A stretch of 37,912 bases of DNA from Lentisphaerota bacterium (GCA_016188985.1 JACPGM010000031.1:1-37912); one strand, 5' to 3'; counted from the stretch's first letter, positions 1 through 5,831 are shown. Made by a program: numbers and translations. Notes: generated from the sequence alone by a model not told the origin.

Positions 1-126
1 TGCGCCGTCTTCGATATTGTCAAAAAGCGCGCGCACGGGCACACGCGTACCTTTGAAAACCCATGCGCCGCTGACTTTCCCCTGTTGGCGTTCCACTTGC
101 GGGCAGGTATTCCAATCAATACTCAT
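1..126 (-). CDS. DUF433 family protein, antitoxin-like (partial, cassette 13)
   Basis: The first 42 codons are present and the rest lies outside the window. The protein starts MSIDWNTCPQVERQQGKVSG and contains the segment WVFKGTRVPVRALFDNIEDG, which matches the start of DUF433 proteins (small predicted DNA-binding proteins). DUF433 genes are commonly followed by a DUF5615/PIN-like toxin gene, which would lie beyond the left edge. No Shine-Dalgarno sequence precedes the ATG; instead a promoter lies almost against it. It is the outermost cassette visible, beyond attC12. Confidence 0.75.
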   Translation of the reverse strand, partial: MSIDWNTCPQVERQQGKVSGAWVFKGTRVPVRALFDNIEDGA

Positions 127-132
127 ATTTTA

Positions 133-161
133 TAAATACCATGAGTTTCCTGCGCTCTCAA
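133..161 (-). promoter_or_regulatory. Cassette-borne promoter for the DUF433 gene
   Basis: On the minus strand TTGAGA (156-161) and TATTTA (133-138) are separated by 17 bp. Only 6 nt separate the -10 box from the ATG at 126, so transcription would be expected to start at or next to the start codon and give a leaderless mRNA. The boxes are read by eye; the start site is inferred. Confidence 0.45.
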
Positions 162-174
162 GTCTTTTCTTTCG

Positions 175-235
175 GTCGAACAACGTGGCTCAGACTCCGA
201 GCAGAATACGAGGTAGACTGGAGCCTCTGTTCGGC
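175..235 (-). other. attC12 cassette recombination site
   Basis: The arms pair as GAAC-(AACGT)-GGCTC-AGACT on one side with GAAC-(AGA)-GGCTCC-AGTCT as the reverse complement of the other, leaving an unpaired spacer and single extrahelical bases as in attC hairpins. In cassette sense R'' is GCCGAAC and R' is GTTCGAC. Apart from the outer boxes it differs from attC8 at only 2 of 47 positions. It lies just downstream of the 236-511 gene, whose stop codon abuts it. Confidence 0.75.
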
Positions 236-511
236 TCATATTGATTTATGCTTCCAAAATCTCGTCGCCACGGCAAACAAACCCCAAACGAGAAAAAAAG
301 ATATAGTGACAGCTGGAAAGAAAATGATCGGTTCAAACTTATAAATGGAAAATCCGTGACCGAAGCGATGGAGAATCCAAATTCCTGGCATCACGAAAAC
401 CTCACTGCCACCGCTGGAAAGCGTAGGTCCGAGAAGAAGGCTTACGTCGAGATAAGCGCAAATAGACATGATTGCGATTATCGTCAGTCGGATTGTTTGT
501 GAATGTTTCAT
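236..511 (-). CDS. Small membrane protein of unknown function (cassette 12)
   Basis: This 91-residue protein is the only cassette-sense reading frame between attC11 and attC12. It has a hydrophobic segment near residues 8-30 (IRLTIIAIMSICAYLDVSLL) and a second near residues 61-83, with a short loop between them, so it is probably an inner-membrane protein. The start codon lies about 10 nt after the cassette boundary (GTTCGGC at 522-528), with only a weak TGGGGT ribosome site. I recognise no family. An overlapping plus-strand frame (248-502) is less likely because it would oppose the whole array. Confidence 0.6.
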   Translation of the reverse strand: MKHSQTIRLTIIAIMSICAYLDVSLLLGPTLSSGGSEVFVMPGIWILHRFGHGFSIYKFEPIIFFPAVTISFFLVWGLFAVATRFWKHKSI

Positions 512-521
512 GACCCCATAA

Positions 522-581
522 GCCGAACGGTCCAGCGCACCAGCGGCGCGAAGCGACGTATGGTGCCGCTGGTGGTTGGAA
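522..581 (-). other. attC11 cassette recombination site
   Basis: The arms pair as AAC-(GGT)-CCAGCG-CACCA with AAC-(CA)-CCAGCGGCACCA. One extra G lies in one arm, the typical extrahelical base of an attC. In cassette sense R'' is TTCCAAC and R' is GTTCGGC. The loop is short (about 18 nt). The site closes the hicBA-methyltransferase cassette. Confidence 0.75.
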
Positions 582-679
582 TTTTATTTTGCAGTTGCTT
601 TAGTGCACACCCAGTTGATCCATGTCTTGGATTGGACCTGTTTCTCGTCTACACGAAAACCTGCTCTTGTGAGCATGCC

Positions 680-1312
680 TTACATGATCCAGTCAAAGGT
701 TGCAAATTCCTCACGGATGGTTGTCGCGGCATCTTCGACAAGCCCTGCATCATGAGTTTTCTTCTCTATCTCTTTTATGTCCCTCGTGAAGATATTTTTG
801 TAGTCATCAATATCAAAAGAGTGCGCCGGGTCTGAGATATACAGTTTGCCTCCATCTCGCAAAATGTGGTAAATCCGCCGCAATGCAACCATCTTCCAGA
901 AGTCGGGCAAGTGATGGAGCGAGACCATGGCAACGACGTGGTCACACTTTTTATTTTTCAGATCCAGGGTTAGAAATCCGGCATGGATGAAGGAAATGTT
1001 TTTGATCCCCTTTGCTTTTGCCTTTTGTTTTGCCAGTTCGAGCATATGCGGCGAAATGTCAACAGCATAGACGTGGCGACAATGCTGCGCAATTGCCGCC
1101 GCAAATACTCCGGCTCCGGCGCCGATGTCCGCCAGAACGTCATTAGGCCGAATGCCGAGACAGCGGCGGACACGTTCAACACCGGCGGCCGGATCGCCGC
1201 CAAGTTTTCTTGCGCGTTCTTCCCATAGTTTAGCGCGTTCCGCATCTTGGAAACTGGCGCCCGCCTGATTGAACTCATCGTATAACAGGCGAAATCTTTT
1301 GTTCTTTCTCAT
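680..1312 (-). CDS. Class I SAM-dependent methyltransferase (cassette 11)
   Basis: This 210-residue Rossmann-fold methyltransferase has motif I (VLADIGAGAGVF, residues 59-70), the acidic end of strand beta-2 (VYAVDIS) and a later DHVVAMVSLHHLPDF segment typical of the Methyltransf_11/25 group. The substrate cannot be told from the sequence. Its ATG overlaps the hicA stop codon (ATGA, 1309-1312), so it should be translationally coupled to hicA and belongs to the hicBA cassette. There is no signal peptide, so it is cytoplasmic. A methyltransferase directly behind hicBA is unusual; it may be a passenger gene stabilised by the toxin-antitoxin pair. Confidence 0.85.
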   Translation of the reverse strand: MRKNKRFRLLYDEFNQAGASFQDAERAKLWEERARKLGGDPAAGVERVRRCLGIRPNDVLADIGAGAGVFAAAIAQHCRHVYAVDISPHMLELAKQKAKAKGIKNISFIHAGFLTLDLKNKKCDHVVAMVSLHHLPDFWKMVALRRIYHILRDGGKLYISDPAHSFDIDDYKNIFTRDIKEIEKKTHDAGLVEDAATTIREEFATFDWIM

Positions 1313-1494
1313 GGGGAAGGAACTTCGAGATCTTTACAAATCTTGCGCGCCAGAAACTCGAAAACTTCTCGATGGCGTGGAATTGTGGAGGTCTTTCTCG
1401 CGTGACGGTTGACATAGACGGTGTGGCTTCCACCTTCCCGGAGGATTTCACAACCATGACGTTCCAAGTGACGGATAAGCTCGCGCCTTTTCAT
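1309..1494 (-). CDS. hicA: HicA family mRNA interferase toxin (cassette 11)
   Basis: This 61-residue protein has the HicA/YcfA layout: a KRRELIRHLERHGCEILREG start, then GGSHTVYVN, which carries the catalytic histidine of the dsRBD-like fold, and a positively charged end. HicA toxins cleave mRNA and are neutralised by HicB. Its ATG overlaps the last base of the hicB stop codon (TAATG), and its own stop overlaps the methyltransferase start, so three genes are tightly coupled. The length is normal for HicA. Confidence 0.9.
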   Translation of the reverse strand: MKRRELIRHLERHGCEILREGGSHTVYVNRHARKTSTIPRHREVFEFLARKICKDLEVPSP

Positions 1495-1709
1495 TAGGTG
1501 GGCGCCAAAAACGATTCTCGAATTACTTCTTGTCCGACGAGAGTTTCTTCCGTCAACTGACGATTCGCGTCTAGAATTAACTCCACAGCTTCAATAAGGT
1601 TTTTCCGAGTTTCATCCAGCGTTAGCCCCTGAGTGTTTGCTCCAGGCAATTCCTCGACAAAGCCTATATATCCGTTAGGAACCTTCTGAAATACTGCCGT
1701 AAGTTTCAT
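1494..1709 (-). CDS. hicB: HicB family antitoxin (cassette 11)
   Basis: This 71-residue protein has the short HicB fold: MKLTAVFQKVPNGYIGFVEE, ELPGANTQGLTLDETRKNL and an EAVELIL helix. HicB binds and inhibits HicA. The classic DNA-binding C-terminal domain of longer HicB proteins is absent, so autoregulation may be weak or may need another factor. An AAAGGAA ribosome site precedes the ATG, and a GATAAT box about 20 nt upstream suggests a cassette-borne promoter. The order antitoxin then toxin is the less common but well-known hicBA order. Confidence 0.88.
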   Translation of the reverse strand: MKLTAVFQKVPNGYIGFVEELPGANTQGLTLDETRKNLIEAVELILDANRQLTEETLVGQEVIRESFLAPT

Positions 1710-1787
1710 TGTTCATTCCTTTCATTGATCATTATCAAACGGCAACAGCCAATTCAATATCTCCTTTCGATTCGATTCCAACGCCGC

Positions 1788-1845
1788 ACCTAACGCGCAA
1801 GTGAAATGCAAGCGAAGCGCGGCCTTTTCACTTGTCGTGTTCAGG
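1788..1845 (-). other. attC10 cassette recombination site
   Basis: The arms pair as AAC-GCG-CAAGTGAAA with AAC-ACGA-CAAGTGAAA, leaving one extra base. In cassette sense R' is GTTAGGT, a perfect match to the GTTRRRY consensus and the best R' box in the array. R'' contains the stop codon of the upstream toxin gene (1841-1843). The terminal loop contains a GCAAGCGAAGCGCGGCC segment. Confidence 0.8.
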
Positions 1846-2182
1846 TGGTTGTTGGCTGCTCCGCGTGCTCACCGTTCCAGTGCTGGACTCTTCCTTGCCA
1901 ATAATCCGGATGGCGGCGAAGATGCATCACGGCAATGACCTGGATGATCTGATTGCTGACTCGGTAGACCACGCCATAGGGGAAGCGGTGAACAAGATAT
2001 CGCCGGATGCCGCGGTCTTCGTTACGAAACGGCCAGATCAGGGGCGAGTCACGCACCATCTGGATAGCTCTCTCCACCTCGACGAGGAATTCTGTCCCGA
2101 GGTCCTCCGCACGTTGTTCGTACCACGCGCGTGAGTGTTCCATCTCGGCATACACATTGGGGTGTACGTCAACGTTGTACAT
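1841..2182 (-). CDS. RelE/ParE superfamily toxin (cassette 10)
   Basis: This 113-residue protein shows the RelE/ParE fold: a YAEMEHSRAWYEQRAEDLG helix pair, then DSPLIWPFRNEDRGIRRYLV and the strand pattern FPYGVVYRVSNQIIQVIAVMHLRRHPDYW. The RRYLVHRFPYGVVYR and HLRRHPDYW motifs are typical of the plasmid-stabilisation toxins paired with the short Unstab_antitox family. Its start overlaps the end of the antitoxin gene by 14 bp. The stop codon falls inside the R'' box of attC10. Whether it acts on mRNA or on gyrase cannot be told from sequence alone. Confidence 0.88.
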   Translation of the reverse strand: MYNVDVHPNVYAEMEHSRAWYEQRAEDLGTEFLVEVERAIQMVRDSPLIWPFRNEDRGIRRYLVHRFPYGVVYRVSNQIIQVIAVMHLRRHPDYWQGRVQHWNGEHAEQPTTT

Positions 2183-2411
2183 GGGCGTTCCGGTAAAGCT
2201 GATCCCTTACCGCTTCCCAAGGGACGCACTTGACGATACCCGTGTCGATCTCGCGAAGGCGCTTGTCGATTTCGCACTGCCAGGCGCGTTCAACCTCTCT
2301 GTCCGCAGGGATGTCCAGACTGGCAATGAGCGCCTCCGCGATGCGCGCCCGGTCCGTCTCCGGTTGCCGGAGGGCGTTACCCAGTATCTCATCCGCGACT
2401 GCCGTAATCAT
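2169..2411 (-). CDS. Addiction-module antitoxin, Unstab_antitox type (cassette 10)
   Basis: This protein of about 80 residues starts MITAVADEILGNAL, followed by DRARIAEALIASLD and a C-terminal EIDKRLREIDTGIVKCVPWE segment. That is the pattern of putative addiction-module components of about 75 residues. The ATG at 2411 is chosen over the upstream ATG at 2426 because GGAGGAAG lies about 5 nt before it. A TTCACA-17 bp-TAATCT pair upstream suggests a cassette-borne promoter. It overlaps the RelE/ParE toxin gene and is presumed to neutralise it. Confidence 0.85.
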   Translation of the reverse strand: MITAVADEILGNALRQPETDRARIAEALIASLDIPADREVERAWQCEIDKRLREIDTGIVKCVPWEAVRDQLYRNAHVQR

Positions 2412-2486
2412 GCGTGCTTCCTCCATTGATATGCTCTGAGATTACCAAAACGGCGTGACCTTGTGAAGCGCCGATGTCCATCTTTG

Positions 2487-2549
2487 CAGCTACGTCAGCG
2501 TTCAGGCTGAGGCGCGGCAGCGCCGATAGCCTGCGACGCTTGGTTGGCT
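2487..2549 (-). other. attC9, translated and with an altered R' core
   Basis: The arms match the attC1/4/6 type (AAGCGTCGCAGGCTAT against GTCAGCGTTCAGGCTGA). On the cassette-sense strand R'' is AGCCAAC. The expected R' GTT, however, reads GTA (GTAGCTG). The GTT triplet is the cleavage core of attC, so this site may be unable to recombine. The lipoprotein gene reads straight through the hairpin and stops inside it. Confidence 0.7.
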
Positions 2550-2890
2550 TTCTTCATCTTTTCCTGCCATGGAGTCCACGGGGGTTTCCCGAGTCGAAGC
2601 GCGTCTGTCACGTCCGTGGGGAGAGCATCCAGCTCCGTCCAGCACACCATTGCCTTGTGCAGTCGGAACATGCGGTATAGGCCGGTACGCTCGACATAGG
2701 CACGATTGGCGCTTGTGCCGATGTAGAACGTGCCGCATACGCTGTTCATCTGTTCCCCAGTCCCGGCAAGCCGGATGAACTCGTCCGCATTGACGTGTGT
2801 GATCCCGGTATTTGCACAACCGAGCATCGCACCGGCAACAACAAGCATTGCCAGCCCCATCATTCCTCTGGTCAGTGTTCTCATTCTCAT
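2495..2890 (-). CDS. Putative lipoprotein with an attC-encoded C-terminus (cassette 9)
   Basis: This 131-residue protein starts with a basic stretch and a hydrophobic segment ending in AMLGC, with the lipobox Cys at residue 25, so it is probably exported and lipid-anchored. The mature part has two further cysteines in NSVCGTFYIG and AMVCWTEL. I recognise no family. About the last 17 residues (115-131) are read from attC9. The ATG lies 3 nt from the attC8 R' box with no visible ribosome site; the second ATG two codons later is an alternative. Confidence 0.7.
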   Translation of the reverse strand: MRMRTLTRGMMGLAMLVVAGAMLGCANTGITHVNADEFIRLAGTGEQMNSVCGTFYIGTSANRAYVERTGLYRMFRLHKAMVCWTELDALPTDVTDALRLGKPPWTPWQEKMKKANQASQAIGAAAPQPER

Positions 2891-2893
2891 GAA

Positions 2894-2955
2894 GCCGAAC
2901 GACGTGGCTCAGACTCCGAGCAGAATACGAGATAGACTGGAGCCTCTGGTTGGAA
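2894..2955 (-). other. attC8 cassette recombination site
   Basis: The arms pair as GGCTC-AGACT-C-GAG with GGCTCC-AGTCTATCTCG. In cassette sense R'' is TTCCAAC and R' is GTTCGGC. The core of the site is nearly identical to attC12, 2.7 kb away. Confidence 0.75.
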
Positions 2956-2963
2956 GTCTTTTT

Positions 2964-3164
2964 TTACGCAGTCTGGAACTGCAAGGAGGATAGTTCTTCC
3001 TTGGTTGCCCGCTGAGAGATGCCAAGGAACTCTACGCCTATGACCCTGTTGTCATTGTCATAGTCCAGTATCACGCCTGGCCGAATTTCTTCGGATTCCA
3101 CGATCCGGCTCTCATCGAGCCGGAAATAAAGGGCATCACTGTCTTTGTCAATCTTGATTCTCAT
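2964..3164 (-). CDS. DUF2283 family protein (cassette 8)
   Basis: This 66-residue protein starts MRIKIDKDSDALYFRLDESR and continues PGVILDYDNDNRVIGVEFLG, the signature of DUF2283 (small proteins with a YD-rich beta sheet, often coded beside DUF4258 or toxin-antitoxin genes). No DUF4258 partner is visible here; the 110 bp upstream within the cassette hold no convincing gene. An AGGGGG ribosome site sits just before the ATG. The biochemical role of the family is unknown. Confidence 0.85.
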   Translation of the reverse strand: MRIKIDKDSDALYFRLDESRIVESEEIRPGVILDYDNDNRVIGVEFLGISQRATKEELSSLQFQTA

Positions 3165-3281
3165 ATTTCCCCCTCAAACGCCGGTCAAAGAATGCTGTAA
3201 CGCGTTTCTCCGGCATTACCGTTATATTCACATGTGGGAAACATACCATGCCTCGCCTCGAATGTCATCTTTATCTCATGC

Positions 3282-3350
3282 TTCCAACGCTCGCCTTCAC
3301 GGTTTAGCAACCCGCCAGAGTTGACAATACCGTGCGAGGCGTTGTTGGCG
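3282..3350 (-). other. attC7 cassette recombination site
   Basis: The arms pair as AAC-(GCT)-CGCCT-CACGGT with AAC-(AA)-CGCCTCGCACGGT. In cassette sense R'' is CGCCAAC and R' is GTTGGAA. It starts 3 bp after the mazF stop codon, which is the tight packing expected of a cassette. Confidence 0.7.
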
Positions 3351-3352
3351 CC

Positions 3353-3682
3353 TCATTTCTGGAACATCTCGATCAGGACGCCAAGCACTCGATCAGTCGC
3401 GGACGGTGAGAGACGGCCCAGCTTCTTGACGAGTCGCGTCTTGTCAACAGTCCGGATTTGATCCAGCACGACTTGGCCTTCTACCCCATGAAACGTGCAG
3501 TCCACCCGCGTCGGATAGCCGCGCCCCTTGGTCGTCATGGGCGCGATGATAACCGTCGCAATGTGGTGGTTCATCTCATCTGGAGAGATGATGGTGCAGG
3601 GACGGGTCTTCTTGATTTCGTGCCCGATCGTGGGATCGAGGGCAACAAGGAAGACATCAAATCGGTTCACTTCCATTGCCAC
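3353..3682 (-). CDS. mazF: MazF/PemK family mRNA endoribonuclease toxin (cassette 7)
   Basis: This 109-residue protein has the MazF layout: RFDVFLVALDPTIGHEIKKT, RPCTIISPDEMN with the conserved R-P-x-hhh-S motif, IIAPMTTKGRGYPTRV, and GQVVLDQIRTVDKTRLVKKL near the C-terminus. MazF cleaves single-stranded RNA at short motifs and is inhibited by MazE. The GHEIKKTRP loop and the DQIRTVDK motif carry the residues of the active-site region. Its start overlaps mazE by 16 bp. Confidence 0.92.
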   Translation of the reverse strand: MAMEVNRFDVFLVALDPTIGHEIKKTRPCTIISPDEMNHHIATVIIAPMTTKGRGYPTRVDCTFHGVEGQVVLDQIRTVDKTRLVKKLGRLSPSATDRVLGVLIEMFQK

Positions 3683-3921
3683 TCCTCATCATCCCAGCGG
3701 GTTGAACCCAAGTGCGGGTCCAGTAGCTTATCGTCGCCCATGCGGGCCATCTCCCCAAATGCGACTCTCCAGCCGGCACGCGGCTTTCGTGGTGAGTGGA
3801 TGACAATCATGCTATCTTGGACATCCATTTCCACCTGTTCTGTAAGGGCGCACTGCTCTATAAAAGGTTTCGGAATTCGAACCCCACGCGAGTTTCCAAT
3901 GGAGATCAATGTTGTTTTCAT
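3667..3921 (-). CDS. mazE: MazE family antitoxin, AbrB-type (cassette 7)
   Basis: This 84-residue protein starts MKTTLISIGNSRGVRIPKPF, the SpoVT/AbrB swapped-hairpin DNA-binding domain, followed by VEMDVQDSMIVIHSPRKPR. The acidic-aromatic C-terminus (TRWDDEEWQWK) is the usual toxin-wrapping tail. It is expected to bind MazF and to repress the promoter in front of it. No Shine-Dalgarno is visible; the ATG sits 6 nt from a well-formed -10 box, which suggests a leaderless mRNA. Confidence 0.9.
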   Translation of the reverse strand: MKTTLISIGNSRGVRIPKPFIEQCALTEQVEMDVQDSMIVIHSPRKPRAGWRVAFGEMARMGDDKLLDPHLGSTRWDDEEWQWK

Positions 3922-3927
3922 GAGATC

Positions 3928-3956
3928 AATGTATCCACATTGTAATTACTCGTCAA
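3928..3956 (-). promoter_or_regulatory. mazEF promoter inside cassette 7
   Basis: On the minus strand TTGACG (3951-3956) and TACATT (3928-3933) are 17 bp apart. The promoter overlaps the 3' end of the upstream membrane-protein gene. Six nt separate the -10 box from the mazE ATG. The interval also contains the near-palindrome ACAATGTGGATACATTG, a possible MazE operator. Confidence 0.55.
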
Positions 3957-4509
3957 TATCTTTTTCTCCGATTGCCCCAACGTCCGGCGTGTCACCTTCA
4001 TTTTTGCTGCTTCGGCAAAAACGTAAGGTGAAGGCGATGGTTCGATTCGTTTGTTTTCCTGCCTTCCAAAGGGCGCACAGCCAAGCCAAAGCAACAAAGA
4101 GCACGCCGCACGTGGTCCACGACAGGGCGTAGTCTGCCGTGGTTCCGTTCATTATGCTGATTCTGTGGCCCGATGACTGGCGGAGTATCTCTTTGACTGT
4201 GAGAGGTAGAGCGCCGAAGAGCATACCAGAGAGAATGGCGAACCTGAAACCAACCGTTTGGCGGAGGCGGGGCCAAAGACAGGCGGGAAGAAACAGAAGT
4301 TGATTGAGTCCGCAGAGATTAAGCATGGCGACAGCGGCGGCGAGGCAACTCCCCAGAAACCAGCCGCCTAGTTCATTGGGCGGGCGACCGCGATCAAAAG
4401 TAAATTGCCATGCGACTGTGTATAATGCGCTTCCGACGAGGCTCGCCAAGAGATACACAGCCATGAACGCGAGCGGATCAATCAACCAGGTCTTCAGTCT
4501 CTTTTTCAT
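3946..4509 (-). CDS. Four-helix membrane protein of unknown function (cassette 7)
   Basis: This 187-residue protein has four hydrophobic segments (about residues 11-35, 50-78, 88-108 and 127-147) and a charged C-terminal tail. I recognise no family. It starts 12 nt after the attC6 R' box and ends 24 bp before mazE with no attC between them. It therefore appears to share one cassette with mazEF, with the mazE promoter embedded in its last codons. It may be transcribed from upstream of the cassette. Confidence 0.65.
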   Translation of the reverse strand: MKKRLKTWLIDPLAFMAVYLLASLVGSALYTVAWQFTFDRGRPPNELGGWFLGSCLAAAVAMLNLCGLNQLLFLPACLWPRLRQTVGFRFAILSGMLFGALPLTVKEILRQSSGHRISIMNGTTADYALSWTTCGVLFVALAWLCALWKAGKQTNRTIAFTLRFCRSSKNEGDTPDVGAIGEKDIDE

Positions 4510-4520
4510 TCATCCCTGAA

Positions 4521-4596
4521 TCGAACGTCAGCGTTGAGGCTGAGCCCCGATCGCGCTTCGCGCATCGGGGCGATAGCCTCCGACGCTTGGTTCGGC
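4521..4596 (-). other. attC6 cassette recombination site
   Basis: The arms pair as GAAC-(GTC)-AGCGT-T-GAGGCT with GAAC-(CA)-AGCGTCGGAGGCT. The terminal hairpin is extended by the pairing of CCCCGATCGCGC with GCGCATCGGGG. In cassette sense R'' is GCCGAAC and R' is GTTCGAT. It is of the same type as attC1, attC4 and attC9. Confidence 0.78.
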
Positions 4597-4813
4597 AATT
4601 CGTGAGCAGAAGTGTTCCCAGGCTATAGTCCTCAATGGCAAGACCTCTGAGGTGTCACGGAGCGTCCGGCCTATGCAGTACTCGTGACGCTCGGTTGGAT
4701 TGCGTCGGGCCTTTCGGTTTAATCCCGCTATCTCTCCATACCTGGGAACACCATTATCTTCTTACCTCAACGATACACTTTTTTCAATCTCAAATCCAAA
4801 TATCCATCAATCT
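4597..4813 (-). other. Gene-less cassette 6 with an inverted-repeat-bounded segment
   Basis: No credible reading frame is present in this 217-bp stretch. Its centre is a 140-bp segment bounded by an 11-bp perfect inverted repeat: GTGTTCCCAGG near 4612 and CCTGGGAACAC near 4741. Inside it, several short stems can form (for example GAGCGT with ACGCTC, or GTCACG with CGTGAC). In cassette sense a weak promoter-like pair (TTGGAT-18 bp-TATCGT) precedes the segment. A structured RNA is possible; it matches no RNA family I know. Confidence 0.4.
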
Positions 4814-4916
4814 GCCGAACGGTGCGGACCCGCATGATCAGTGGTGTGGGAGCGGGGAGTTTCCGCCTTGGCGGATCCGCTGGGGTGGAAATCACTCCCC
4901 TCGACCCGATTCGGGA
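4814..4916 (-). other. Degenerate attC5 candidate with inserted palindrome
   Basis: A clean R' box (GTTCGGC, complement of 4814-4820) is present, but only a poor R'' (CCCGAAT) lies near the upstream gene's stop. The middle is a strong hairpin: GGGGAGT(GA)TTTCC paired with GGAAACTCCCC, enclosing the palindrome GCGGATCCGC. The TCCGCCTTGGCGGATCCGC motif also occurs at 18171, 28066 and 28153, so it is a dispersed repeat that seems to have landed in the site. Confidence 0.3.
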
Positions 4917-5207
4917 TTATGTCAGCCGTTTCTGAATCCGCGCCGGATCCCGTCGGCAGTCCAGCACCGCACGAACTCGGACGGTTTCTTTCTCGACACG
5001 GTAGTATATGGCGAAGGGGAATCGCTTGGAGAGAAGTCGGTGATATCCGAAGTGTAAAGTATGAATGCCGGCATAGAGATGCAATGAATCAATGTCCGAA
5101 AAGAGGGAGTCGAGAAAGTAATCGCCAAGCCCTGTGGCTTGACTTTCGTAGAACCGAAAACCGTCAGTCAAGTCCTGCTGGGCCTCGCGCAGAATCTCGA
5201 TTCTCAT
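4917..5207 (-). CDS. RelE/ParE superfamily toxin (cassette 5)
   Basis: This protein of about 96 residues starts MRIEILREAQQDLTDGFRFY, then ESQATGLGDYFLDSL, YHRLLSKRFPFAIYYRVEKE and a final VLDCRRDPARIQKRL. The RFPFAIYYR and DCRRDP motifs place it in the ParE/RelE toxin group paired with Unstab_antitox proteins. The start at 5207 is chosen because its ATG overlaps the antitoxin stop (ATGA); the longer frame to 5246 would run deep into the antitoxin gene. It is related to, but clearly different from, the toxin of cassette 10. Confidence 0.88.
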   Translation of the reverse strand: MRIEILREAQQDLTDGFRFYESQATGLGDYFLDSLFSDIDSLHLYAGIHTLHFGYHRLLSKRFPFAIYYRVEKETVRVRAVLDCRRDPARIQKRLT

Positions 5208-5422
5208 TTGACACGGTCTCGGATCATGCGTTTTGCCTCCGTCCATTCCGTGAAACTCGACGCGCCGTCCTGAATGCGCTTCTCCCGGGCTTGCAGCACG
5301 TCGTCATGCCATGACGGGGCTGGAATGTTCTCCGAGACTCGGGAAAGGTCGTCCCAAAGTTCCTCCAGCGCTGCGAGTTTGTCTGACGTCGTCATTTGGC
5401 TGAGTGGCAGAGTTGTTACCAT
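5204..5422 (-). CDS. Addiction-module antitoxin (cassette 5)
   Basis: This 72-residue protein has the pattern LSQMTTSDKLAALEELWDDL, IPAPSWHDDVLQAREKRIQD and FTEWTEAKRMIRDRVK. That matches short addiction-module antitoxins, with an N-terminal helix that recruits the protein to DNA and the PxWHxxxLxxRxxxxxxG motif at the centre. A strong GGAGGAG ribosome site sits about 6 nt before the ATG. The gene overlaps the toxin by 4 bp, so the two should be co-translated. Confidence 0.87.
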   Translation of the reverse strand: MVTTLPLSQMTTSDKLAALEELWDDLSRVSENIPAPSWHDDVLQAREKRIQDGASSFTEWTEAKRMIRDRVK

Positions 5423-5507
5423 AAGTTTCTCCTCCTTCCGCCCTTCCGTAAGGCTTCAGTCACTACGCGGCCAGAATTGTATGTGCAATTCCATTATTTT
5501 CGGCTTC

Positions 5508-5572
5508 TCGAACGTCAGCGTTGAGGCTGAGCCCCGCCTTGCGAGGCGATAGCCTCCGACGCTTGGTTCGCA
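5508..5572 (-). other. attC4 cassette recombination site
   Basis: It has the same arms as attC1 and attC6: AGCGT-T-GAGGCT against AGCGTCGGAGGCT, with the loop CCCGCCTTGCGAGGCG. In cassette sense R'' is TGCGAAC and R' is GTTCGAG. It closes a cassette with no gene. Confidence 0.78.
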
Positions 5573-5831
5573 ATTTTATTTCGCCTGCCTGAAGGGCAGC
5601 TATATCATAGCCTGGGGAGCAACCCCAGGGCAAAGGGTGTTGCCAAAAACCATCCCGCACCCTGTAGGGGCGCTACATCTCCCCGCATTCTTGTTACTCC
5701 CCTTCTCTCCATCGCCCCGGGCTATGGCGGGCAGGCAGGGAGCATTTCTTTCTTGGATGTTCCATTAACCCAGTGATGCTCGCTGGGCTATGACGTTCGA
5801 CCCCGTTGGTGTCGTGTTTCTCTATCTCTTT
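5573..5831 (-). repeat. Palindromic repeat filling gene-less cassette 4
   Basis: In cassette sense the modules are ACACGACaCCAACGGGGTCGAA, AGCCCAGCGAGC..TGGGTTAATGGAACATCC, a block ending in GCGCCCCTACAGGGTGCGGG, GGCAACACC and GCCCTGGGGTTGCTCCCCAGGC, then a CTGCCCTTCAGGCAG hairpin. The whole unit recurs in cassette 1 (7139-7384) and, with modules in a different order, outside the integron at 22418-22636. No credible reading frame is present; short frames across it are products of the repeat. Confidence 0.75.

Noticed and set aside
248-502. Plus-strand 84-codon frame opposite the cassette 12 gene
   Set aside because: It opposes the direction of the whole cassette array, is highly charged without a recognisable fold, and the minus-strand frame has membrane-protein character and fits between two attC sites.
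4612-4751. Inverted repeat GTGTTCCCAGG..CCTGGGAACAC considered as an attC site
   Set aside because: Its ends have GTT on the left and AAC on the right, the reverse of the AAC..GTT order of an attC, and the inner arms do not pair in register.
5463-5660. 65-codon minus-strand frame across attC4 and the palindromic repeat
   Set aside because: It is produced by reading through attC and the repeat modules; the equivalent frame is not maintained in the other copies.
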